From contig NZ_JAQOSO010000002.1 of NCBI RefSeq assembly GCF_030068505.1, positions 26,089 to 90,088 of the forward strand: 64,000 nt of DNA, given 5' to 3'. Source of the stretch: Roseofilum capinflatum BLCC-M114 (GTDB taxonomy: Bacteria; Cyanobacteriota; Cyanobacteriia; Cyanobacteriales; Desertifilaceae). The first letter of the stretch is position 1; the number at the start of each line of letters is the position of its first letter. Below the pieces are notes generated by a model. The model was not told the origin of the DNA and made no database searches. It was given only the letters and a program-made list of their open reading frames with translations. Shown here one piece after another: positions 45,501-52,387 of this stretch. The position numbers and the translations under genes were made by a program.

Positions 45501-47199
45501 TAGGCAGACAACGGGTGAACCTGCCCCAGATAGTCAAACCCAAAACCCCGATCATTCCGTAAGGGCGGGTTTATCCAGATTTTGGGAAAATAGCCAAAAA
45601 ACTGGTGAACCCGCCCCTACAATCAGCAACTGGAAATTATTGGCGATCGGCTGGACAATTGAACTGTTAGCCGTGGAAACCTTGGGAAGTTTTGAATCAC
45701 CCATCATTAACCTTGCCGTAGTCAACCTCATTTTGGGCTTAGGCGCTCAATTATTCGGCGACTGGTGGAGTTCAAAACAGCCCAATGCATCCCAAAATCT
45801 TCGTGCAGCTTGGCACATTATCCCGCTAACCTATGGCATATTGGGGGCGCTGTTCCGTTGGGGAACCGTTTCCAGTTGGACAGGAGTCACCACCCTAGCC
45901 CTAGCTCTTATTATCCTCGGCATCGGCAAGCGATCGCCGAAATTCAAACCCCTCATTTATCTTGCCCTCGCTGGAATCACCGCTTGCGCCTATGAACTCC
46001 TCTTTTATCAACTCTCCTTGCAACCCCCAGGAGCAACCGGCGATGGACTCATTCTCATGGCAACCCTAGGCAGTGGCATCCTCTACGCCTATCGCCTATT
46101 AGGGAAATTTTTACGCCCCTATTTCCATCTAACCCCTAGAGAATTTCGCTCCCTTTGTCATCTCCATTGGCTCGCCTCTAGCCTCCTCCTCATCATCGCC
46201 ACCTTTAACCCCATTCAAAAAGGAATGACCCTAGGATTTGCCACCGGTGCAACCCTAGTTCTCTACGCCATCAATCAAGGTCGTAGTCATATAGCCCCCT
46301 CTCCCGTGGGAGAGGGGGTTGGGGGAGAGGGCACACCTCCCGTGGGAGAGGGGGTTGGGGGAGAGGGCACACCTCCCATAGGAAAGGTCAAACCCCAAGA
46401 ATTATGGGTCTATCTCGGCTTTTTAGAAGCCCTAGGAATGCGAATCTACTGGCTCAATACCCCCGTCGCCCAACTCTTAGGCGGCCCCTTAGTGGCTTGG
46501 AAAGGAGCCATTGCCACCCTATTTGCCTACTTTCTCTACTTCCTCCCTTGGCAAACCTGGGGCTGGCCAAAACGCCCTTGGCAACTGGCCGGCATTGTGA
46601 TTCCCTTGTATGCCATGTTGGAAAATCCCGCTATTTTGAATCAAGCCAGTCTCGTAGTGATTGCCGCTTATTATATCGGATTGGCGATCGCCACCAAACA
46701 AATCCGCTTTACCTACCTCACCGTAGCCGTCCTCAACTGGATCATCTGGCGATATTTTCTCCAAGTTCCCATCACCGAAATCTTCTGGTATAGCCTCACC
46801 CTCAGCCTTTCCCTCCTCTACATCATCCAAGTTGACCCCTTCCTCAAATCTCCCCAAAACCGCAAACTTCGCCACAACCTCCGCACCCTAATTTCTGTCA
46901 TCATCAGCTTAATCTCCTTCACTGCCCAACAATGGATCGGCACACTCACCGGAAGCCTAAGTTTACTCACTATTTTCACCGGACTCTCCCTCAAAACTCG
47001 CGCCTTTCTCTATGTCGGAACCCTCACCTTTTTACTCAACATTTTCTATCAATTAGGCATCCTCATTTTTGATTATCCCTTCTCCAAATGGTTAGTCGCC
47101 CTAGGAGTCGGAATTGCCCTCATCTGGATCGCCGCCACCTTTGAAACCCGCCGCGACCAAATTCAAGCCTGGTTCCAAGACTTACAACAGTGGGAGTAA
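42562..47199 (+). CDS. Giant polytopic membrane protein with internal repeats
   Basis: 1545 residues. A soluble N-terminal domain (1-75, helical), a Pro-rich linker (90-120) and then more than 30 hydrophobic segments to the end. The region after the linker (RWLLFLGLFLVVLSSGVFAASQWENFP) resembles DUF2157-type membrane proteins. Two similar blocks near residues 710-780 and 850-945 (GLWGVRHYTLSK and WAIALCGTVLTLQG against GLWIGAKNLRLGK and WAIALCLFCLTLLTLH) show internal duplication. Two hydrophilic insertions (about 967-1020 and 1244-1273) are encoded by intergenic-type repeat DNA. Function unknown; no transport or enzyme motif is visible. No frameshift. Confidence 0.85.
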   Translation: MAPISESIAEIELDPALPITSVLEGLKVWQDLGILTEDSVYLCLKVDTRHANFLEGLEIGLRLGLIDELQVKQIARTHLCCAIPEPQVIAPPVAEQPPMPSAPVLTPEPSVPEPKLTTKPSWIGQRLESLKAELSVRWLLFLGLFLVVLSSGVFAASQWENFPAIVQYGVLLGYTSLFWLMSRLASQKENLRLTSQALKLVTLLLIPVNFWAMDDFGLWSNPVNGLASLGSAVYLTVIAGSLWQSESRVSFPFLIYCFSSFLHWGWGIPNFPIFSVYLAIVGSLGFYVNQFQYPEHSLKQTLQLSRLSLYAISILIFRAIFVQGVILPHLGLAIALCGTFTIWLSFTRRSHYHQSINRLGLSLLFFAWLVSIWVSFPWQGVIISFIAIKIYQKFISRWQHRRDLAIFWLIGIEMSLLVWSFIPQILQLRILATAIEITQAQDFPIALISAIGLPYLIWIVNTGDRCYRREQAKLAHFSEFVALGLGISLLIFSFPNVILRIFCLTNVVFLLIWVTKRRYDLQILHSFHLLVYLNHCTGLGLLLSLIYYVNSDLSLNTWALILLAITVIEWWFSDLRRSPEANNYEKIWQQSAWLMGFGLGAIAYLLLFSTLKEYYFTLAHLTGFALPATLTLISYSPHSHRLDLTPKSSLVMLCLAQTLVFETPGWRVLGLAVATLIMVFNTRKLANVATAGITIGCALSTLGLALWDWVPGMPPLVSTLWLMLGAIAVSGLWGVRHYTLSKSIPHYTQALDIWAIALCGTVLTLQGTWVSQDLLSPNTLSISTSMLLSGATAYRSWYPTPQPAAIGWSSAAVMVAVLPTMQVFDFRGLSLLVATLIFIAHSRYSPKIYLTAMTVGLGLVTERVILSDWVDIPSTAWWIVGAVNVLGLWIGAKNLRLGKQAWQRQLTRLYRKSFHGWAIALCLFCLTLLTLHSVLVYTNDLLPQTSVFISLILLFIALLYSQTKRPRYSVGVGLSRFWQHRQTTGEPAPDSQTQNPDHSVRAGLSRFWENSQKTGEPAPTISNWKLLAIGWTIELLAVETLGSFESPIINLAVVNLILGLGAQLFGDWWSSKQPNASQNLRAAWHIIPLTYGILGALFRWGTVSSWTGVTTLALALIILGIGKRSPKFKPLIYLALAGITACAYELLFYQLSLQPPGATGDGLILMATLGSGILYAYRLLGKFLRPYFHLTPREFRSLCHLHWLASSLLLIIATFNPIQKGMTLGFATGATLVLYAINQGRSHIAPSPVGEGVGGEGTPPVGEGVGGEGTPPIGKVKPQELWVYLGFLEALGMRIYWLNTPVAQLLGGPLVAWKGAIATLFAYFLYFLPWQTWGWPKRPWQLAGIVIPLYAMLENPAILNQASLVVIAAYYIGLAIATKQIRFTYLTVAVLNWIIWRYFLQVPITEIFWYSLTLSLSLLYIIQVDPFLKSPQNRKLRHNLRTLISVIISLISFTAQQWIGTLTGSLSLLTIFTGLSLKTRAFLYVGTLTFLLNIFYQLGILIFDYPFSKWLVALGVGIALIWIAATFETRRDQIQAWFQDLQQWE
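45468..45620. repeat. Two copies of a palindromic intergenic-type repeat inside a coding region
   Basis: Each copy runs from GTA(A/G)GGG(C/T)GGGTTTATCCAG to GGTGAACC(C/T)GCCCC, about 60 bp, with imperfect inverted ends. The first is at 45468-45526, the second at 45558-45620. They encode GLSRFWQHRQTTGEPAP and GLSRFWENSQKTGEPAP in frame within the giant membrane protein. Confidence 0.85.
46293..46380. repeat. In-frame CCCTCTCCC-type repeat with a 36-bp tandem
   Basis: CCCTCTCCCGTGGGAGAGGG-type hairpin sequence, with a 36-bp unit at 46306-46341 repeated at 46342-46377. It encodes GEGVGGEGTPPV twice. The same family occurs between genes at 29849-29915 and 61286-61320. Confidence 0.9.
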
Positions 47200-47224
47200 C
47201 TTTAATAGTATAATTTAAAAAACT

Positions 47225-48583
47225 ATGGAATCAACCATGAAAATCCAACAAATTTCTATTACTGGCTTATTTGGTGTCTTCGATCATGTCATCCCTCTCA
47301 ATCAGGACGATCGCATCACCATCATTCACGGCCCCAATGGCTTTGGTAAAACTTCAATTCTCCGCTTAATAGATGGATTATTTAATGCCAAATATTCTGT
47401 TTTGAACAGTATCCCTTTTAGCACTTTTAAGCTCGCTTTCGATGATGGAAATACCCTCGAAGTCTCAAAAAAAGATATCGATCATCACCCTGACTCTACA
47501 CTTTGCATTTTTTCTTCTTTAAGTGAAGAGCAATTTTATCCAAAATCCATAAAATCTAACCTTGAAATGCCTGGTGATATCTTAGAAGATTTTCTGCCAG
47601 AAATTAAGAGAATCAGTAGAAACGAATGGCTATATACCCCAACTAATGATATTCTGTCGCTTGAAGAAATTATTTATCGGTTTGCAAAATATAGAATACC
47701 TGAAGGTTTTTTGAAGGATATCAAAAATCCAGAGTGGTTAGAAAAAATCCAAGAAAATATTCCTGTAAAATTAGTCAAATCTCAGCGATTATCATCATTT
47801 TATTCTTATAATAATTCTAAAAAAATGAATCAAGAATTTGGGATGGAAGCGACCATTGTACAATATTCTGAAAATTTAGCAAGTTCAATTCAACATGCGC
47901 GGAGTGAATATGGTAGAGTATCACAATCTTTAGACAGAACATTTCCAGCCAGATTAGTTAAAAAGGAAAGTGAACCTAAATTTACTAAAGAGGAGCTACA
48001 AGATCAATTGGATAGACTAGAAAAATATCGCTCGCATTTAATAGGTTTGGGATTACTCGATAGGGGTGAAAATATTGAAATTCAGATCGCTTTCAAAGAG
48101 ATAGATGAAAGCACTCAAAGTGTTTTATCAGTTTATATTGAAGATGTGAAGAGAAAGCTAGGCGTTTTTCAAGAAATTGCCAATAAGATAGAACTGCTCA
48201 GGAAAGTCATTAATCATAAATTTCAATATTCTTATAAAAAAATAGAGTTTAATCAAAAGAATGGATTTGTGGTTAGCGTATCCGATCATCCCTTATCTGA
48301 TGAGTACAATGGACAACATTTAGAACTCGCGGAATTGTCCTCTGGTGAACAACATGAATTGGTTTTACTGTATGAGCTATTATTCAAAGTTAAACCTAAT
48401 TCTTTGGTGTTAATTGATGAACCAGAACTTTCTCTGCATGTGGGATGGCAATCCGAGTTTTTACAGGACTTGCAAGACATTATTAAGCTGGCAGATATAG
48501 ATATTCTTATGGCAACTCACTCACCCGATATTATCCAAGATCATTGGGATTGGACGGTAGAACTGAAAAGACCAAAATCATGA
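47225..48583 (+). CDS. AAA-family ATPase, candidate AriA of a PARIS defence system
   Basis: 452-residue RecF/OLD-like ABC-type ATPase. Walker A is GPNGFGKTS (residues 36-44), the signature LSSGEQHELVLL, and Walker B LVLIDEPELSLHVGWQ, with a C-terminal ATHSPDII switch. A helical coiled-coil-like region (about 225-330) lies between. In PARIS, AriA is such an ATPase that senses phage proteins and holds the AriB effector. The downstream gene, overlapping by 4 bases, is the expected DUF4435 partner. The region is visibly AT-richer than its neighbours and has no GCGATCGC octamer, pointing to acquisition. A TATAAT lies at 47209-47214. The start may be the ATG at 47225 or 47237. Confidence 0.72.
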   Translation: MESTMKIQQISITGLFGVFDHVIPLNQDDRITIIHGPNGFGKTSILRLIDGLFNAKYSVLNSIPFSTFKLAFDDGNTLEVSKKDIDHHPDSTLCIFSSLSEEQFYPKSIKSNLEMPGDILEDFLPEIKRISRNEWLYTPTNDILSLEEIIYRFAKYRIPEGFLKDIKNPEWLEKIQENIPVKLVKSQRLSSFYSYNNSKKMNQEFGMEATIVQYSENLASSIQHARSEYGRVSQSLDRTFPARLVKKESEPKFTKEELQDQLDRLEKYRSHLIGLGLLDRGENIEIQIAFKEIDESTQSVLSVYIEDVKRKLGVFQEIANKIELLRKVINHKFQYSYKKIEFNQKNGFVVSVSDHPLSDEYNGQHLELAELSSGEQHELVLLYELLFKVKPNSLVLIDEPELSLHVGWQSEFLQDLQDIIKLADIDILMATHSPDIIQDHWDWTVELKRPKS

Positions 48584-49452
48584 GAGATCAACTAACTCCC
48601 GATCGTGATGCTAATGCGATTCGGCTTAAACGACAAACGTTTACGGGTGCTTTTTTATTGGTTGAAGGAGGATCGGATAAAAAATTTTATCAACGCTTTA
48701 CTGATGACAACTGTAAAATCGAAATTCTTTCAGGTAAGCCTTCTAGTAAACAACGAGTGATAAAAGTTTTAGAATTTTTAGAAAATGACAATTTTGCAGG
48801 TGTTTTAGCGATTGTGGATGCCGATTTTGATTGCCTAGAAAATATTGAAACCTCTAGTCCGAATCTGTTGCGTACTGATACCCATGATTTAGAGACGATG
48901 CTGCTTGAATCTCCGGCTCTAGATAAAGTGATTGCTGAATTAGGTTCAGAACAGAAAGTGGAACAGTTTCAAAAATTGGGTAAATCTGTGAGGATGGCTT
49001 TACGAGAGGCTGGTATGGTTCTGGGATATCTCCTATGGATTTCTCAAATAGATGGATTAAATCTTAAATTTGAAGGAATTCAGTATAGTAAATTTATTAA
49101 CGATAAAACCTTGGATATTAATCCACAAACATTCATTCAAGAAGTGATTAATAAGTCGAAATTGTATTCACTAAAAGTTTCAGAGTTACAGGAGCGTCTG
49201 AATCAACAGAAAAGTGACGATCATGATCCTTGGCAAGTCTGCTGTGGACATCACTTAGTGGACATTCTTTCCTTAGCCTTATGCAAAGCGATTGGTAATC
49301 AAAAGCCGACGGAGGTAAAAGCCGATCGCTTGGAGATTTGCTTACGGTTGGCTTATGAAGAGGCTTATTTTCAAGAGACTCAACTTTACCTCAAGATTTG
49401 TGCTTGGGAAAGGGATAATAAAAATTTTACGATCGCACGAAGATTTTGTTAA
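48580..49452 (+). CDS. DUF4435 TOPRIM-type protein, candidate AriB of a PARIS system
   Basis: 290 residues from the ATG at 48580, which overlaps the preceding stop as ATGA; the frame extends to 48544, but that part is inside the previous gene. GAFLLVEGGSDKKFYQRF (Glu29) and GVLAIVDADFDCLE (Asp80, Asp82, Asp84) form a TOPRIM metal site as in DUF4435/AriB nucleases. THDLETMLLES and CCGHHLVDILSLAL are further DUF4435-like segments. In PARIS, AriB is released from AriA and acts as the toxic nuclease. The system assignment depends on gene order and motif recall. Confidence 0.7.
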   Translation: MRDQLTPDRDANAIRLKRQTFTGAFLLVEGGSDKKFYQRFTDDNCKIEILSGKPSSKQRVIKVLEFLENDNFAGVLAIVDADFDCLENIETSSPNLLRTDTHDLETMLLESPALDKVIAELGSEQKVEQFQKLGKSVRMALREAGMVLGYLLWISQIDGLNLKFEGIQYSKFINDKTLDINPQTFIQEVINKSKLYSLKVSELQERLNQQKSDDHDPWQVCCGHHLVDILSLALCKAIGNQKPTEVKADRLEICLRLAYEEAYFQETQLYLKICAWERDNKNFTIARRFC

Positions 49453-49487
49453 GATTGGGAATACTCTGCTGCCTGCCCCCTGCTGTC

Positions 49488-50189
49488 ATGATTCCCATCC
49501 GCGATACCCAAGTCATCTCTCGCCCATCACCGATCTGTTATGGTTTAATCGGGTTAATGTTAATAATTTTTCTAGCAGAAATTCACTTAGATTTCGCTGG
49601 AGAATTGTCCGATTGGGTGGGATATTGGGGGATGATTCCCAGAGAGATTACTGGATTGGGGCAAGAAGTGATTGTTAGCGATAATCCGGCGGTATGGGTA
49701 GTGTTTCTCTGGCGATGTTTTTCAATTTTACCAGCGATATTTATCCATGGTAGCTATGCCCAAATTTTGGGTAATTTAATCTTCTTATTCGTGTTTGGAA
49801 GACGGCTCGAAAATGAAATGGGGCGATGGAGATTTCTGGGGTTTTATTTGCTCAGTGGCTTCCTCATGGGTTTAATCCGAGTTTTCCTCGATCCGGATGT
49901 TGGGTTACCGATCATTGGTGCAAATGGGGCGATCGCCGCTCTCCTCGGCGCGTATGTAATCCGGTTTCCTAAAGCTAAAATTGAAACCCTGCTTCCCCTG
50001 ATCATTGTGTTTATCCCCATTCAACTCCCAGCCGCTTTTTATCTGTTTTGGTGGTTCTTGCAGCAGTTTTCCTACGGTATTGGCTCGTTAAATCTCCAGG
50101 TTAACCCGCTCACCCCTGGCTATGTGCTGCAACAACTGCTGGCTGTAGGCTGGGGAATGGCGATCGCCTTCACTCGGCGTTTAACGTAA
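49488..50189 (+). CDS. Rhomboid-family membrane protein lacking catalytic residues
   Basis: 233 residues from the ATG at 49488. Six or so membrane segments and the rhomboid markers ILPAIFIHGSYAQILGNLIFLFVFGRRLENEMGR (read in parts) and FYLLSGFLMG. The catalytic Gly-x-Ser-Gly is GANGAIAALLGAY, with Asn in place of Ser, and no His is present in the last membrane segment (VLQQLLAVGWGMAIAF), so the Ser-His dyad is missing. It is probably an inactive rhomboid, acting by binding rather than cleavage. It ends overlapping by 9 bases with the convergent ParB-like gene. Confidence 0.82.
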   Translation: MIPIRDTQVISRPSPICYGLIGLMLIIFLAEIHLDFAGELSDWVGYWGMIPREITGLGQEVIVSDNPAVWVVFLWRCFSILPAIFIHGSYAQILGNLIFLFVFGRRLENEMGRWRFLGFYLLSGFLMGLIRVFLDPDVGLPIIGANGAIAALLGAYVIRFPKAKIETLLPLIIVFIPIQLPAAFYLFWWFLQQFSYGIGSLNLQVNPLTPGYVLQQLLAVGWGMAIAFTRRLT

Positions 50190-50873
50190 CCAATCAATTA
50201 ACTCTCCTTTCTTCAGCTTAGAATAGCCCGATAATCCCCGTTCTTTAGCAATTTTCTTCAACTGGGAAACGGTTAAACTGTTGAGATCCGTCGGCTGTAT
50301 CTCCTCCTGCGGTTCCTGCATGGTGCTACTGGCTTGAGCAGACAAATAAAAAACCTCCTTAAACGCATTCAGCTTTGCCCCTTTGGTGATGCCACACTTG
50401 AGTTGAGTTACGTCCATTAAACTCGGTTTCCAGGTTGGGCGCGGCGCTTCAAAAATGCGACTGGTAGCAACTGGCAATTTTACCCCCTTTAAGGGATTAA
50501 CGGCACGATGGATTAAGTAATCTAACCCCCGGTGAATGTCGTCAACCGTTGCCGTGGCTAAGTCAATTTTCGGTAAGCGCTCTTGCGAAAGTAACTCGCA
50601 GGCGGTTTGAGTCGCTTCTGAATCGTCAGCAATGATACACCAGACTTTTTCTAAGCCCGCTTCTTCAGCCACGGCATAGGCGAACATATTACCGATCACT
50701 TGGTAGCGATCTTGACCCATTTGTTTGACGATGATGGGGAGCCAGTTGCGATCGCCTGCTCGACTGACTGCCTTAGCCGTTTCCTTAATCAAAAACTCAT
50801 GGATCTTTACCGGTTCTCCCGGCTCAATTTCCTCTAAATAGAGATAGATGAGAGCGCCAATTTCCTGTTTCAT
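50181..50873 (-). CDS. ParB-like protein with C-terminal Rho_N/SAP-like domain
   Basis: 230 residues. The central part (NWLPIIVKQMGQDRYQVI, NMFAYAVAEEAGLEKVWCIIAD) resembles the ParB/Srx N-terminal domain, although the usual GxRR of ParB is absent (VIGNMFAYA). The end, LNSLTVSQLKKIAKERGL with YSKLKKGELIDWL, is a Rho_N/SAP-type nucleic-acid-binding module. A linker of about 30 acidic/Gln residues separates them. Its ATG overlaps the stop of the ParA-like gene by one base (TAATG), so the two are coupled. By context it is a DNA-binding partner of the upstream ATPase. Confidence 0.68.
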   Translation of the reverse strand: MKQEIGALIYLYLEEIEPGEPVKIHEFLIKETAKAVSRAGDRNWLPIIVKQMGQDRYQVIGNMFAYAVAEEAGLEKVWCIIADDSEATQTACELLSQERLPKIDLATATVDDIHRGLDYLIHRAVNPLKGVKLPVATSRIFEAPRPTWKPSLMDVTQLKCGITKGAKLNAFKEVFYLSAQASSTMQEPQEEIQPTDLNSLTVSQLKKIAKERGLSGYSKLKKGELIDWLR

Positions 50874-52231
50874 TAGATAAAATACTCCTGAATTAATTCC
50901 TTATAGGAGGCAAAGATGTCCTTATAGAGATAGGTGGCCGGTTTACGTTTAAATACTGCATTGGAAATATTAGCATAATTCTTGAGCGTAAACACATCCA
51001 GATTTTTATTTCCTTTGGTATATTTTGGAAAAAAATAAGGATACAAATTTAAACTCATCTTTTTTTTATAAGTATCAATGATTTTAACGATCGCACTCTG
51101 AGCCTGTCTTTGTTGGGCATCCGTCATCGCTTCCCCATTATAGAATATCGGTAAAGCCGTGGGGTTATCCGCATCCGGAGATAAAATATCTCGCCTGCGA
51201 CTGCCCACCTCTGGCAAAAATTGAGAGATGGCTAAAGCCGCATTTTCTAAAGAAGCTAAATTATTATGTTTCGTCGGAATTAATACTACATCAGCCGCCA
51301 TCACTGCCTCTTGGCTAAACAGTTGCCAATTGGGAGGAGAATCGATAAAAATATAATCATACTCATTCCGCAGGGTTTGCAGCACTTGTCTTAATCTCCC
51401 CCTAGTCACTTTTGCCGTTAACTCCTGTTCTTTCAAGCGTAGAAAGGCTTCATCAGCAGGAATAACATCAAATCCGTACTCTTTCCCTGATTTGAATTTG
51501 TATCGATATTGAGCGATCGCATCTTTGATATTATAGTTTCGATAATCCTGTAAACATTGATATAATTGATTCGATGCTGGCTCAATCTCTAAGGTATGGG
51601 TTAAATCTCTTTGGTTGGGATCAAAGTCAATTACCAAAACCTTTTGTTTACATAAACTCAATGCAGCAGCAACATTGATAGTTGTGGTGGTTTTCCCCAC
51701 TCCACCTTTATTATTATAACAAACCACAAATAGCGCCCTGGCTGTCTGTTTCAGGTGTTGTTTAAGATCCGCTACTTTTTGATCGATATTTTCGGCATTT
51801 AAGGACGTAAGTTGGGTAACCGGAAAAACCACTTTTCCATGCTTGCGAAAGAGTTGAATCGCGTCTCCATTGGTAATGATTCCCCAGCGCACGGATTTAC
51901 AGTTAATGGCATCCGGAGAAAGATAACGCTTAAGTTGATTCACCGTTGCCTGATATCGGGTAGACTGGTTAAAGTTAACCTCTCTGCCTTTAATTTCAAT
52001 CAGTAAAAAAGGGTCTTGAGGCTTGTCTAAAAAACTCTGATTGTTTTTATTCTTACGAGCAGCAAAATCAACCTTATCATTGCCCCTACCCGTCGGATAT
52101 TCGGGATAATACTCATGATTGCCAAACCCTAGGGCATCTAATAAAACGGGCATGAAGTTATGGTTAACAATCGATTCTTGAGCATTTTGGGGAAGGGATA
52201 ACCAAGCCTTCTGGAGTGCAGATTGGGTCAT
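50873..52231 (-). CDS. ParA/Soj-type ATPase with N-terminal restriction-nuclease-like domain
   Basis: 452 residues. Residues 1-165 resemble the N-terminal domain of type I restriction R subunits (PD-(D/E)XK fold): VDFAARK (Asp55), then LLIEIKGRE (Glu79, Lys81), and WGIITNGDAIQLF. From 165 it is a ParA ATPase with the deviant Walker A KGGVGKTTTT (175-184), VLVIDFDPNQ and IFIDSPPNW, then VLIPTKHNNLASLENA. The ParB-like gene follows in the same transcript. This is not a standard chromosomal ParA (those lack the N-terminal domain). Possible roles are anti-plasmid or anti-phage defence, or partition of a lost element. Confidence 0.78.
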   Translation of the reverse strand: MTQSALQKAWLSLPQNAQESIVNHNFMPVLLDALGFGNHEYYPEYPTGRGNDKVDFAARKNKNNQSFLDKPQDPFLLIEIKGREVNFNQSTRYQATVNQLKRYLSPDAINCKSVRWGIITNGDAIQLFRKHGKVVFPVTQLTSLNAENIDQKVADLKQHLKQTARALFVVCYNNKGGVGKTTTTINVAAALSLCKQKVLVIDFDPNQRDLTHTLEIEPASNQLYQCLQDYRNYNIKDAIAQYRYKFKSGKEYGFDVIPADEAFLRLKEQELTAKVTRGRLRQVLQTLRNEYDYIFIDSPPNWQLFSQEAVMAADVVLIPTKHNNLASLENAALAISQFLPEVGSRRRDILSPDADNPTALPIFYNGEAMTDAQQRQAQSAIVKIIDTYKKKMSLNLYPYFFPKYTKGNKNLDVFTLKNYANISNAVFKRKPATYLYKDIFASYKELIQEYFI

Positions 52232-52387
52232 AACGTCAGGACTGTGAGTATAATAGATTCACATTCAGGATCGTAACTTACTTAAATTTAAAAGTCTGAT
52301 TTTTAATAAAATTGTTTTATTTCTTTACATAAATATACAGAGGTTGGGGCCGCTCTACTTCAGCATTGATTATAAAATCATAGTAAA
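52232..52387. promoter_or_regulatory. Divergent promoter region between the ParA-nuclease and DUF4007 operons
   Basis: 156 bp, AT-rich, with no repeat or gene. It must carry promoters in both directions; candidate -10-like sequences are TATAAT-type runs near 52370-52385 (ATTATAAAATCATAG) on the plus side and around 52240-52250 (TATAATAG) in the opposite orientation. Hexamers are approximate. Confidence 0.4.

Noticed and set aside
49355..49678. 107-codon open frame between the DUF4435 gene and the rhomboid gene
   Set aside because: Overlaps both real genes in another frame and shows no domain.
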